64,000 bases of DNA from DVEG01 sp964405435 (GCA_964405435.1 CAYOOD010000024.1:19931-83930), one strand, 5' to 3'; counted from the first letter of the stretch, positions 43,906 to 53,028 are shown. Program-made: numbers and translations. Notes: generated by a model from the letters alone, not told the origin.

Positions 43906-44610
43906 CTACGGGAGAGCCATATTCCCATAAACGGGAACGATAGCGCCGCGAACGTCTTTGGCTGCTTCAGAAGCTAAGAAACAAATCACCTCCGCCAGAG
44001 ATTCCGGTTTCACCCACTGGCTGGCATTTTCTGCCCCCATTGCCGCGCGATTGCTGGGCGTATCGATGACGCTGGGAAGAACGACATTAGCCGTGATATG
44101 GGTGCCTTTTGTTTCCTCTGCGATCGCTTGTGTCAGGGCGACAACGCCCGCTTTTGACGCGCAGTATGCCGCTAACTGTGCCGCCGGTTGCACCGCGCTC
44201 CGCGAACTCACCGTCACAATCCGCCCGTAACCGTGCTGCAGCATTTTTCCTAGACTGTGCTTGCACGCTAAAAAGGTCGTATTCAGGTTTAAATCGAAAT
44301 CTTTTTTCCAAGTTTCGTAACTGTACTCGTGGGTTTTTCCTAGCGAAAATCCGCCAACTAAGTGAATCAGTACGTCTACTCGTTCCATCTCGCTGACTAA
44401 CTTTTCCACCGAATTTTCATCCGCGAGATCGGCTGAAACGAACCGAATCCGGGCGATATCTGCTGGGGGAAGAATGCCCTTGAGCCGTTCCACATCTCGG
44501 AGATTGATATAGGGGATAGTGACATCGCCTCCTCTGGCGAGCACTGCCGGCGTCACGCCCAAGCCTAAACCTCCGGTTCCGCCCGTCAGCAATACTTTTT
44601 TGCCTTTCAT
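43906..44610 (-). CDS. Short-chain dehydrogenase/reductase
   Basis: 234 residues. The cofactor loop is TGGTGGLGLG (near 9-18), followed by HLVGGFSLGKT, the catalytic Ser in VTVSSRSAVQ and YCASK (YxxxK) with a downstream PSVIDTPSNRAAM. It is a classical NAD(P)-dependent SDR; substrate not deducible. It is divergent to nothing close and stands alone, with the MITE-like element at its 3' end. Confidence 0.86.
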   Translation of the reverse strand: MKGKKVLLTGGTGGLGLGVTPAVLARGGDVTIPYINLRDVERLKGILPPADIARIRFVSADLADENSVEKLVSEMERVDVLIHLVGGFSLGKTHEYSYETWKKDFDLNLNTTFLACKHSLGKMLQHGYGRIVTVSSRSAVQPAAQLAAYCASKAGVVALTQAIAEETKGTHITANVVLPSVIDTPSNRAAMGAENASQWVKPESLAEVICFLASEAAKDVRGAIVPVYGNMALP

Positions 44611-44746
44611 CTACTTGCACCTGCGATCGCCTGTACTTTTGAGAATACCGCAATAAGGGGCAATTCGTTCATTCTGCTATTTCTCGAATTGTAAAATTGT
44701 GTAGAGACGCGAGGAATCCCGCCTCTACCCGCCCTCGCCAATGCCC

Positions 44747-44989
44747 TCATTCTCCCTGTCCTGAATGGGTTGCAGATTGGCGATAATACTCCCGCATCAG
44801 GTTTGGCCAAATTAACAAAAAAAAGCCCATCCACGCCACCACTGGCACGGCAACGAGAGCCGTTACCCAGATCATTTTAAAAAGGAACCAGCTCCCGCTA
44901 ATTAGGGTAATGCCCGTGAGGAGAATCGACCAAGGCTGACACCACCAAGGCTTGTAGTTCCACGGGCTCATCGATTTTTCCTGAGACAT
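44747..44989 (-). CDS. Small two-helix membrane protein (DUF6737-like)
   Basis: 80 residues from ATG 44989. Pattern SPWNYKPWWCQPWSILLTGI then two membrane helices (about 21-40 and 45-66) and PNLMREYYRQ; it is a conserved cyanobacterial family of unknown function that I recall as DUF6737. A longer in-frame start at 45082 adds 31 residues overlapping an unlikely leader, so the shorter start is used. Confidence 0.65.
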   Translation of the reverse strand: MSQEKSMSPWNYKPWWCQPWSILLTGITLISGSWFLFKMIWVTALVAVPVVAWMGFFLLIWPNLMREYYRQSATHSGQGE

Positions 44990-45098
44990 ACTTGAAGGGG
45001 TAAGAATCAATTCGGTCAAGTAAAAGTATTCTATCATGGGAGAACCGCCAGATTGTTTAGGAGATTTACCGGGGGGGAGCATCCCATTTTTGGAGTGC

Positions 45099-45303
45099 GA
45101 ACGTCTCGTTCGCTATGGGAACGTCTCGTTCGCTATGGGAACGTCTCGTTCGCTATGGGAACGTCTCGTTCGCNNNNNNNNNNNNNNNNNNNNNNNNNNN
45201 NNNNNNNNNNNNNNNNNNNNNNNNNNNNNNNNNNNNNNNNNNNNNNNNNNNNNNNNNNNNNNNNNNNNNNNNNTATGGGATTGATAGGGAGCGAGACGCT
45301 CCC
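45099..45303. repeat. 20-bp tandem repeat array with assembly gap, then a related palindrome
   Basis: Unit GAACGTCTCGTTCGCTATGG repeats perfectly from 45099 and is cut in its fourth copy by 100 N (45174-45273). Each unit holds the palindrome GAACG-TCT-CGTTC. After the gap lies GGGAGCGAGACGCTCCC (45287-45303), with the same 5-3-5 design (GAGCG-AGA-CGCTC). Copy number is unknown because of the gap. Confidence 0.85.
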
Positions 45304-45383
45304 ACTCCTGAAAAAAGCGCGATCGCAACCGCCACCACCTGAGTCACAATAAAATAAAACCCAACTTTCCCAAATCAAATGCC

Positions 45384-45746
45384 ATGCAAATCACCCAATG
45401 CCTCCACGCTGCTGTTCTCGTTGCTGATTTAGAAAAGGCAGAGCATTTTTACGGCACCGTGCTGGGACTCCCCAAAGTCGAGAGAGCCCTCAAATACCCA
45501 GGAGCCTGGTATCAAGTGGGAGACTTTCAGATTCACCTGATTGCAGACGCGGAGTTTCATGCAGAGTACCAGAATCCCGAAAAGTGGGGGCGCAACCGCC
45601 ACGTTGCCTTTTCTGTCGCGAATCTAGAAGAAGCGAAAGCACAATTGCAGGCGATCGGCTGCGAAGTGCAAGTGAGTGCATCCGGTCGAGCTGCTCTCTT
45701 TACTCGCGATCCAGATGGCAATATCATTGAGCTGAGCCAAATATAA
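45384..45746 (+). CDS. VOC (glyoxalase/bleomycin-resistance fold) protein
   Basis: 120 residues. It starts HAAVLVADLEKAEHFYGTVLGL, the hallmark of VOC proteins, with metal-type His and Glu positions in HAAV, FQIHLIA, HVAFSVAN and IIELSQI. These are small metalloenzymes or binding proteins with very diverse reactions; the substrate is unknown. The stop TAA is directly followed by the ATG of the recombinase gene, so the two are co-transcribed. Confidence 0.85.
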   Translation: MQITQCLHAAVLVADLEKAEHFYGTVLGLPKVERALKYPGAWYQVGDFQIHLIADAEFHAEYQNPEKWGRNRHVAFSVANLEEAKAQLQAIGCEVQVSASGRAALFTRDPDGNIIELSQI

Positions 45747-47090
45747 ATGAAAATTATTGCCTACTCCTACAGCGAACCCCTGCTAGAATCGCCGCCAGAT
45801 AAATCGATTTGGGGGGAGGTCGATCGCGTCTATGAAGATTTGGGCGATCGCTCCCAACTGCACCAGCTCATCAGCGATTGCCGCGCCGACCCCCCCGAAT
45901 ATTTATTGATTCGGCAGATAGAAGAACTGGGCGACTCGGTAAAAGAAATTCGCGATCGCCTAGCCGAAATCGAATCCCTCGGCATCCAGATAATCCTCGT
46001 TTGTAATGAGCGCTTTAGTGTTCCTGTTTGTCGCGATCGCTTTAGCGCTCCTGCTTGTAATGAGCGCTTTAGCGCTCCTGAACTGAGCCGAGCAGACATG
46101 CTCAAACTCCTCGAGGAAATCCAGCAAAATCAGCGCAGTCGCAGCATCCGCAAAGGGCACGCCCGCAACCGCATCAAAACCCTACCGCCTCCTGGCAAAG
46201 CCCCCTACGGATACCGTCGAGGGAAAGAACGCTATGCCCTCGATCGCACCCAAGCCCCGATCGTCAAAGACTTTTTTGAACACTTTCTACTCTACGGCTC
46301 CGTGCGCGGTGCCGTTCGCTATCTGGAGAAAAAACACGGCAAAAAAATCTCAGTTTCTACGGCTCGTCAGTGGCTCACCAATCCCGTGTATCGCGGAGAT
46401 TTAGAATATCAAAACGGTCAAATAATTTCCAATACCCACACCCCAATTATTTCCAGGGAAGAAGCCGCTCAAGTCGAGCGCATCCTGCGCCGCAACCGAC
46501 GCCTGCCGACTCGCTCCGCCAGCGCTCCCCGTTCCCTCGCCGGATTGGCAGTCTGCGGCGAATGCAATTCGCCCCTGACGGTTTCTCGCGTCACCGCCTA
46601 TCGAAAAGAGGGAGAATATCTCTACCTGCGCCCCAGCAACTGCCCCAAACAACCCAAGTGCAAAGCCATTCCCTACGAGCAAGTATTGCAGCGTACCATT
46701 GAAGCCATTTGTCGCGACTTGCCCCGTGCGGTGGCGGGTTTGAACCTGCCGGATATAGAGGGCGTAAAAAATGCAATTGTCGGAGCGATCGCTGCCAAAC
46801 AAGAAATTCTTTCTCGGCTTCCTGCTTTGCAAGCAACAGGCATTCTCGACGCCGAAACAGCCGAATTGCGCGCTTACAAACTCCGCACGGAAATTTCCCA
46901 ACTCCAAAGCCGACTGGCTGAGATGCCGCCCGTGAATCTCCGCGAAACATCACGAACCGTTTCTCTGCCGCAATTTTGGCTGGATTTATCCGAATCAGAG
47001 CGGCGATTTTATTTTCGAGAATTTCTCAGCAAAATTGAAATTATCCGCCAAGATAGAACGTGGCAGTTGCGACTGGTTTTTATTTTTTAG
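45747..47090 (+). CDS. Large serine-recombinase family protein with degenerate catalytic domain (XisF-like)
   Basis: 447 residues. The N-terminal resolvase fold (about 1-90) is degenerate: the canonical Y-x-R-x-S start is AYSYSEP and the canonical RLGRS is ELGDS, so catalytic arginines are replaced by Tyr, Glu and Asp. The recombinase domain (about 145-255; PPPGKAPYGYRRGKERY, TARQWLTNPVYRGDLEY), a zinc ribbon (CGECNSPL...CPKQPKC) and a coiled coil are intact. Relatives excise the fdxN element in Anabaena, but this copy probably binds DNA without cutting (inference). Residues 86-112 are an in-frame repeat. It overlaps the convergent kinase gene by 11 nt. Confidence 0.82.
   Translation: MKIIAYSYSEPLLESPPDKSIWGEVDRVYEDLGDRSQLHQLISDCRADPPEYLLIRQIEELGDSVKEIRDRLAEIESLGIQIILVCNERFSVPVCRDRFSAPACNERFSAPELSRADMLKLLEEIQQNQRSRSIRKGHARNRIKTLPPPGKAPYGYRRGKERYALDRTQAPIVKDFFEHFLLYGSVRGAVRYLEKKHGKKISVSTARQWLTNPVYRGDLEYQNGQIISNTHTPIISREEAAQVERILRRNRRLPTRSASAPRSLAGLAVCGECNSPLTVSRVTAYRKEGEYLYLRPSNCPKQPKCKAIPYEQVLQRTIEAICRDLPRAVAGLNLPDIEGVKNAIVGAIAAKQEILSRLPALQATGILDAETAELRAYKLRTEISQLQSRLAEMPPVNLRETSRTVSLPQFWLDLSESERRFYFREFLSKIEIIRQDRTWQLRLVFIF
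46002..46082. repeat. 27-bp repeat, three copies, inside the recombinase frame
   Basis: Copies at 46002-46028, 46029-46055 and 46056-46082 code for CNERFSVPV, CRDRFSAPA and CNERFSAPE. The core GAGCGCTTTAGCGCTC is palindromic. The repeat lies between the resolvase and recombinase domains. Confidence 0.85.
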
Positions 47091-48426
47091 CCTCTGTAGG
47101 AGCGATCGCCCATTCAGGAGAAACTCCCGCCACTTCTTCTGCCTTTTCCTGAACCACTGGCAACTCTACCGTGAAAGTCGTGCCTTCACCCGGTGTTGAA
47201 TAGCAATAAATTCGCCCGCGATGAGTTTCCGTCACGATCTGCTGAGAAATCGACAACCCCAAACCCGTCCCGACATCCCTAGCTTTCGTGGTAAATAACG
47301 GTTCAAATATGCGATTTTGTATTTCCACAGGAATACCTGGCCCGTTGTCTGAAATTTTAACGGCTACCCAATCTGCATCTATTAACTGAGTCGCGATCGC
47401 AATTCGTTTAGGCTCTTTTTTTCTTGAAGAATTTTCGGCTATCAGCGCGTCGATCGCATTGCTAATCAAGTTCATAAATACCTGATTGACTTGATTGATG
47501 TAGCACTCCACTTGTGGAATGTCTCCAAACTCGCGCGCGATTTCAATTTTTTTCTTATACCGGTTGCTCAGAAGCACCAGCGTACTCTCAATGCCTGCGT
47601 GCAAGTCAGCATATTTCATTTGGGCTTCGTCCAGCCGGTAGAAACTCCGCAAATTTAGAACGAGTTCGCGAATTCGCGCGGCTCCGACTTTCATAGAGTC
47701 AACCAGATTTTGCAAATCATCCAGCACAAAGTTAAGCTCTATTTCGTCTTTCACTTTTTGGATGTGTTCCGACTCTTCTTCACAACTTGTCTGGTAGGCT
47801 TCCAGCACTTTTATAATATCTCTAACGTGTTCTTCTACATAAGGTAAGTTGCCATAGATAAAGTTGACGGGATTGTTAATTTCGTGGGAAATCCCTGACA
47901 CCATCTGACCGAGAAGAGACATTTTCTCCATCTGAATCAAATGCCCCTGCATCTGCTGCAACTCTATTAAGGTGTTGTTCAGGCGCTCATTTTGTTCTCT
48001 CAATTCCTGCGTGCGTTGCTCGACCAGTTGCTCTAGCGTCACGTTGCGCTGTTCCAGTGCGGCTTCTGATTTTACAATCTGGCTGAATCGAACTAAGATA
48101 CCGTAGCTGCTGTGAAAACTGAGAAATCCCGTTGCTGGAATTATCGTGAACAAGTCAAAGCCGGTTTGCCATCCGATTGTATTCCACAAACCCAGCATTC
48201 CCGTGCCGTGCGCCGTATGACCTAAGCCGCAGGAAATAAAGATTCCTGCCACGCACACCACCAGCAAGTCAACGCCTTCGTGCCGATTCCGCCACAAACC
48301 CAGGGCGATCGACGAGCCGATGATATAGTAACACGAAGCAATCAGCAGATTAGCTGCGGCATCCACCGTCCCTAAGTGAGCGTCAGCCAAAGCGCCAAAC
48401 TGGCCTAAAAAGCAAATATCGAGCAT
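47080..48426 (-). CDS. Sensor histidine kinase with ethylene-receptor-like membrane domain
   Basis: 448 residues. Three membrane helices (about 22-43, 50-72, 82-108) precede a coiled coil (about 115-170) and the kinase core (H box GQMVSGISHEINNPVNF, N box FMNLISNAIDALI, G boxes DNGPGIP and VGTGLGLSIS). Helices 1-2 align with the ethylene-binding domain of ETR1/SynEtr1: LIASCYYII and GIFISCGLGH, with C66 and H70 matching the copper ligands C65/H69. The ETR1 Asp25 is Asn26 and Pro36 is Gly37 here, so ethylene binding is uncertain. No response regulator is adjacent. Confidence 0.82.
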   Translation of the reverse strand: MLDICFLGQFGALADAHLGTVDAAANLLIASCYYIIGSSIALGLWRNRHEGVDLLVVCVAGIFISCGLGHTAHGTGMLGLWNTIGWQTGFDLFTIIPATGFLSFHSSYGILVRFSQIVKSEAALEQRNVTLEQLVEQRTQELREQNERLNNTLIELQQMQGHLIQMEKMSLLGQMVSGISHEINNPVNFIYGNLPYVEEHVRDIIKVLEAYQTSCEEESEHIQKVKDEIELNFVLDDLQNLVDSMKVGAARIRELVLNLRSFYRLDEAQMKYADLHAGIESTLVLLSNRYKKKIEIAREFGDIPQVECYINQVNQVFMNLISNAIDALIAENSSRKKEPKRIAIATQLIDADWVAVKISDNGPGIPVEIQNRIFEPLFTTKARDVGTGLGLSISQQIVTETHRGRIYCYSTPGEGTTFTVELPVVQEKAEEVAGVSPEWAIAPTEAKK

Positions 48427-48837
48427 TTCGGAATCTATCTAAATAGTGAGTTCTCTGCTACGGTTCTAATTCTACAGATGGATGGGTGCCATCTATCCAA
48501 AGATAGACAAAACTTTATGATTATATAACTTATCAAGAATACAAGGTATTTTTTCTCAACGGTTTTTCTTTTGGCAGGATAAAGCCTCAAAAATTGCGAT
48601 TTTATACCGATTTTTAATAATTCTGATAGAGATATATCTTTTTAGCCCCCCTTAAAAAGGGGGGTTGGGGGGATCGAAGATCGATCGGGATTTTTGAAAG
48701 ATGGTCTTACAAGAAAGGTGGTGGCTTCACGGGAGAGCAAATAGCAGGTGCAAAAAAACAGCAGGAAACAGGCGATCGCCCATTTCCCGCTCGGTGCGAT
48801 CGCTCTACAGCCGGAGCGATCGCCTCAACGGCATTTA
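48427..48837. other. Intergenic space with C/G-run palindrome
   Basis: 411 nt. The main element is AGCCCCCCTTAAAAAGGGGGG plus TTGGGGGGATC at 48643-48674, a copy of the family also found inside the porin gene. Several HIP1 motifs follow (48770-48830). No gene was seen. Confidence 0.6.
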
Positions 48838-50331
48838 TTATGTATTCGCGGGCGGCTCCCCGCTAGAAAAGCTAGATTTGCCAGTATTGCGGACATTCAC
48901 AACCTTGCTGAGCAAATCAAACCAAAACGACGAACCCATAGAAATCGCCAGCCCGCTCACCAGCCAACCCAAAAACTGCTTGAGGTAGGGAATCGTCCAG
49001 CTTTCCTTTAGCTGCTGTTCTTGGTTGACTGGGTTCCAGCCCACGGGGATCGGCACCTCTTCTAGGGATTTTCTCACTTCTGCATCGATGCGAGTTTTGA
49101 ACTCTTCGGCTCTCAGCGCCGGATTTCGCGCCACCACTTGCCCCGCATTCTGAGTAATGGTCGATCGCAGAACTGAATTTCTCGACAAGCTGCCCACGAT
49201 GTGGAATGTGTCGGCATTCGCCGTCACAGCCACGACTAAACCCACCAAAATCGCCACCCCTTTTGCATTGCGCTTGTAGACGCCAGAGGCTCTTTCCATC
49301 GAGCGATCGAACCAAGTTTCAATTTGCCCCTGCAGTTGATTGATATCGTCATCAATGCTAAAGTTACCGCTTTTCACCCGTTCGGCTAGGGCAGCCAGAC
49401 TGTCTTTGAGCGATTGCGGCAAGCTGTCAATTAACTCAGCAATCCCTTTATAAGTGGGGCTGTCTTTATCTTGAAAGACTTTTTCAAACTCTGCGTAAAC
49501 GGCTGGATTGCCGGTAATCACCTGAACCACTTCTGCCACAGTCGGTTTCAGGGTGGCGAGCAAGACTTTTCTTTCATTTTCGCTGAAAACATCTTGCTTG
49601 AGTAATCTGGTTCTCCTGAGAAACATTTCGCCAGAGGTATCGCCTGCTTCTGTCAGGGCTAGGTGACAGGTTTTTAAATAAGAATCTAGCTTGTCAGCCA
49701 TCCGGTCTAAGCTGGCGTTCAACGGGACTTTTCCAGCTCTGAAGTCCGCGACAATTTCATCCAGGCTCAGACCGAGTTTTTTCACCTCTTTTTCGATTTT
49801 CGGCTTAATGGTTTCGCTGAGATTGGAATCGTTAAAAATCGCGACAACATCCGGCAGCAACTTATCTTGTTTGAATTTTTCTACCCGCGCCACCGTCAAA
49901 AGTTGCGCTAATTTATTAATTTGTAATTTTTCAATTAGCGTCTTAGCAAAGGCTTCGGGAGGAATATAGGAAGGGCCGCTTGCTTTATTGCCGAAAATAT
50001 TTTCGCTTTTCGGAACCATCCGACGGTAAAAATCAGTGACAGCCTGACTGATTTTGCGAAACGAGGTGGCTAGCAGTCCTTTGGCTTCCTGATTGAGGGT
50101 TTTGAGGAGGGGATGCTCGTAAAGTTCGTTGGCGAGTTGTCTGGCTTTTTGAGCGTCGGGGCTGTCATCACTGCCCCCGGATATCAAGACTTCAATGGAT
50201 TTTTTTAAGTGTTCGGCTCTCCACTGAAGCAAAGTAGCGAAAAGCTCTTGAATTTCTGAAGCTAGGAGGCTTAAAATTAGGTAAGTAAAAATTAAGCCAA
50301 GGGCAATATCTAAAATTAACGGGAGGTTCAT
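48838..50331 (-). CDS. Large conserved membrane protein of unknown function
   Basis: 497 residues. N-terminal membrane helix (about 5-27, LILDIALGLIFTYLILSLLA), a long, charged helical middle (about 30-375), a second helix (about 380-395, GVAILVGLVVAVTANADTF) and a C-terminal helix (about 460-478) ending in the conserved SMGSSFWFDLLSKVVNVRNTGKS. The two ends match a bacterial family whose function is unknown to me. The middle is long enough to form a coiled or helical bundle. It stands alone. Confidence 0.7.
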   Translation of the reverse strand: MNLPLILDIALGLIFTYLILSLLASEIQELFATLLQWRAEHLKKSIEVLISGGSDDSPDAQKARQLANELYEHPLLKTLNQEAKGLLATSFRKISQAVTDFYRRMVPKSENIFGNKASGPSYIPPEAFAKTLIEKLQINKLAQLLTVARVEKFKQDKLLPDVVAIFNDSNLSETIKPKIEKEVKKLGLSLDEIVADFRAGKVPLNASLDRMADKLDSYLKTCHLALTEAGDTSGEMFLRRTRLLKQDVFSENERKVLLATLKPTVAEVVQVITGNPAVYAEFEKVFQDKDSPTYKGIAELIDSLPQSLKDSLAALAERVKSGNFSIDDDINQLQGQIETWFDRSMERASGVYKRNAKGVAILVGLVVAVTANADTFHIVGSLSRNSVLRSTITQNAGQVVARNPALRAEEFKTRIDAEVRKSLEEVPIPVGWNPVNQEQQLKESWTIPYLKQFLGWLVSGLAISMGSSFWFDLLSKVVNVRNTGKSSFSSGEPPANT

Positions 50332-50670
50332 TTGTTTGCAGACTCCTCTCAGTTTACGGATTGAGAGAGCCTCGATAGTGGCGTCACAATCCTGCGATAC
50401 TATACGTCCAGATTGCCAGAAATCCCTGACGATTTAAACAAATGTCGGGCTCTCGGTGCCGCGCTCTGCCGCTAATATTTGGCCACCAGAAGGCGATCGC
50501 TGGATGAGACATGGCCACTGAGAGCCGAATGCTGCGACGTTTTGAGGCGATTCGCTCTTCCGGTTCGCGGCGCTTCACGCCGAAAAGCCACCGGCACCAC
50601 TTGCCCTAATGGGGCAATAGAGAGGCACCGATGGCTGGAAATGAGAACGATTACAGCCGAGGAGTTTTTA
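50332..50670. other. Intergenic space, nothing recognised
   Basis: 339 nt between argB and the large membrane protein. No RNA gene or convincing frame was seen on either strand. Confidence 0.5.
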
Positions 50671-51561
50671 TCACCTAAAATCCGAGCCCACAATCATCGA
50701 ACCAATACCGGCATCGGTAAAGATTTCTAACAGCAGAGAGTGGGGAATTCGACCGTCGATAATGTGAGTAGCGCGGACGCCTTGGGCGAGACTGCGCACG
50801 CAGCATTTCACCTTGGGAATCATCCCGCCGGAGACGATGCCAGTGTCGATGAGGCGGCGCGCTTCTTGAATGTCCAACTTGGCAATCAGCGTCGAAGGAT
50901 CTTTAGCATCTTTTAAGATTCCCGCCGTATCCGTCAGCAAAATCAACTTTTCTGCACCCAAAGCAGCGGCAAGTTCGCCGGCTACCGTGTCGGCGTTGAT
51001 ATTGTAGGCTTGCCCCGTTTCATCTGCAGCGACGCTGGAAACAACGGGGATGTAGTGGTTGTTAACCAGAGATTCCAAAATTTTGATATTGACTTTACTG
51101 ACTTCGCCGACAAAGCCAATGCCTTCTTGACCTTCCGGGCGGGCTTTGAATAAATTGCCATCTTTGCCGCACAAGCCGACTGCCGATCCGCCTGCCTGGT
51201 TAATCAAAGAAACTAATTCTTTATTCACCCGACCGACTAAAACCATTTCCACCACGTCCATCGTGGCGGCATCGGTGACCCGCAGACCATTTTTGAATTG
51301 CGGCTCGATGCCGAGTTTGTCCAGCCAACTGTTAATCTCGGGACCGCCGCCGTGGACGACGACGGGGCGCATCCCGATACAGGAGAGAAATACAATGTCG
51401 CGGATGACTTTATCTTTGAGGTTGCTATCTTTCATCGCCGCACCGCCATACTTGACGACGACGGTACGACCGATAAACTGCTGGATGTAGGGCAGTGCTT
51501 CGCTCAGCACCCGCACCCGCGTGGCTTCAGTAAGCTGTAAGTATTCTTGTTCTGCAATCAT
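50671..51561 (-). CDS. argB: N-acetylglutamate kinase
   Basis: 296 residues from ATG 51561; an upstream in-frame extension of 61 residues has no conserved pattern. It phosphorylates N-acetylglutamate, the controlled step of arginine synthesis. Motifs: VVVKYGGAAM (ATP), PVVVHGGGPEIN, NINADTVAGELAAALGAEKLILLTD and GMIPKVKCCV. In cyanobacteria the enzyme is feedback-inhibited by arginine and activated by PII; the C-terminal part RIPHSLLLEIFTDAGIGSMI is where PII and arginine effects are known to act. A PirA-like PII antagonist lies at 39127. Confidence 0.95.
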   Translation of the reverse strand: MIAEQEYLQLTEATRVRVLSEALPYIQQFIGRTVVVKYGGAAMKDSNLKDKVIRDIVFLSCIGMRPVVVHGGGPEINSWLDKLGIEPQFKNGLRVTDAATMDVVEMVLVGRVNKELVSLINQAGGSAVGLCGKDGNLFKARPEGQEGIGFVGEVSKVNIKILESLVNNHYIPVVSSVAADETGQAYNINADTVAGELAAALGAEKLILLTDTAGILKDAKDPSTLIAKLDIQEARRLIDTGIVSGGMIPKVKCCVRSLAQGVRATHIIDGRIPHSLLLEIFTDAGIGSMIVGSDFR

Positions 51562-51652
51562 GGTCAGTAAAATGACGCAAAAAGGGTCGAATTGCAGTTT
51601 ATCTGCAAGCTGGGAGTTCTCAACTGTGTCAAATTTGACAATTTGCCGCTGC

Positions 51653-52213
51653 CTAATTTGACTCGGCGGTTGCCATTCCCTCTGGTTTGAGGACTTTGCC
51701 AATCTCCTCGATGACTCGCGCGGCAACCTCCTCGGGCGTTTCACCGGCAGCGACGGTGACGCGGACGTCGGCTTGGGCGTAGAGGGCTTTTCGCTCGTCG
51801 AGGAGGGTTTGAAGCTTGGCTTTCGGATCGGGGTTTGCTAACAGGGGGCGGCTGGTATCGTCTCGCAGGCGATCGCTCAGTTGTTCGACGGGCACGTCCA
51901 GCCACACGACTATACCGTGCTGCAGGTAGCTCCAGTTGAACCGCCGCAGCACGACGCCGCCGCCCGTCGCGACGCTCAATCTCTTGTACGCCGACACTTG
52001 TGCCAAAACTTGGCTTTCCAACTCCCGAAAGGCTTCCTCGCCCTCCCGCGCAAAAATTTCGCCGATCGATTGTCCCGCAATTTGCTCGATGAGGGCGTCC
52101 GTATCCGTAAAGCGATAGCCCAAGTGTTCGGCCAGAATCCGCCCCACGGTGGTCTTTCCAGACCCCATCATGCCAATTAGATATAAATTGACGCCTTTCA
52201 ATAAGTTGCTCAC
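51653..52213 (-). CDS. aroK: Shikimate kinase
   Basis: 186 residues. It phosphorylates shikimate in aromatic amino-acid synthesis. The P-loop is GMMGSGKTTVG (near 14-24), the shikimate site has TDTDALIEQ and FRELE, the glycine triplet is ATGGGVVLR, and the lid has SRPLLANPDP. It precedes argB on the same strand with a 91-nt gap, so they may share a message. Confidence 0.95.
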   Translation of the reverse strand: MSNLLKGVNLYLIGMMGSGKTTVGRILAEHLGYRFTDTDALIEQIAGQSIGEIFAREGEEAFRELESQVLAQVSAYKRLSVATGGGVVLRRFNWSYLQHGIVVWLDVPVEQLSDRLRDDTSRPLLANPDPKAKLQTLLDERKALYAQADVRVTVAAGETPEEVAARVIEEIGKVLKPEGMATAESN

Positions 52214-52483
52214 CGCTTGTTCTTCTCCGTTCGCGATCGCTCGTTCTCTCTAACCACAAGCCTGCCCGTTTTGTCAAGCAATTGATGACATTTGGCTGCT
52301 GAAAAAGCCTACACATCCGAGGGAGTGGGTGGCCAAGACGGGAGGGCGCGGGATGAGGGAGAGTCGCCACTATCAATTTTTGCGCGAATTGCGGCAAATC
52401 GCGCATCGTCTTTGCTAAAATTTTATAAAAACAGACCACATAAACAGATAAATCCCTTTCAGGGATTGCCATTAGAAAACAAC

Positions 52484-53011
52484 GTGACTTCCGAATCCTC
52501 AGAGCTGGCAAGAACCGAGTACCAGGCGGGCAGAGCCGCCTTTGAAAGCGGCAGCTACCGCCAGTCGGTGCAGCACTTGGCGAAAGCCTCTGCACTGCTC
52601 GATCGCAATTCTCGCCTGGGGGGAGAGGTGCAGATTTGGCTGGTGACGGCTTACGAAGCAGCGGGGCAGCGTGCGGAAGCGATCGCCCTGTGCAAGGTGC
52701 TCACAAACCATCCCCACCTGGAAACCCGCAAGCAAAGTCGCCGCTTGCTGTACATTCTGGAAGCGCCCAAGCTCAAAACCCGTCCCGAATGGCTGGTTGA
52801 AATTCCCGACATGACTGCGATCGAACAGAGCGAGTCAAGTTTCCGCCAAGTCAGCGCTGCCGCCGAGCCGAAACGCCCCAAGAGCAAGCGTCCCCAACCC
52901 GAACCGGAACCCATCGATCTGAGTAAGGTGAATACGAAAGACAATCGATTTGTCTGGCTGGCTCTGATCGCGACTATTCTAATTCTGGGCAGTTTGCTGT
53001 GGCTTTCGTAG
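52484..53011 (+). CDS. TPR-like protein with C-terminal membrane anchor
   Basis: 175 residues from GTG 52484 (VTSESSELARTEYQAGRAAF); a longer in-frame start at 52292 adds 64 residues that look non-coding. Two to three TPR-like helix pairs (about 5-85; EYQAGRAAFESGSYRQSVQHLAKAS, WLVTAYEAAGQRAEAIALC) are followed by a Pro/Lys-rich linker and one C-terminal membrane helix (about 155-174). It is a conserved cyanobacterial type of unknown role, likely a protein-interaction factor on a membrane. Confidence 0.72.
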   Translation: MTSESSELARTEYQAGRAAFESGSYRQSVQHLAKASALLDRNSRLGGEVQIWLVTAYEAAGQRAEAIALCKVLTNHPHLETRKQSRRLLYILEAPKLKTRPEWLVEIPDMTAIEQSESSFRQVSAAAEPKRPKSKRPQPEPEPIDLSKVNTKDNRFVWLALIATILILGSLLWLS

Positions 53012-53028
53012 GGCGATCGCTTGCGGGC

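Noticed and set aside
45099..45173. CRISPR array
   Set aside because: The 20-bp units are directly adjacent with no spacers and no cas genes are nearby.
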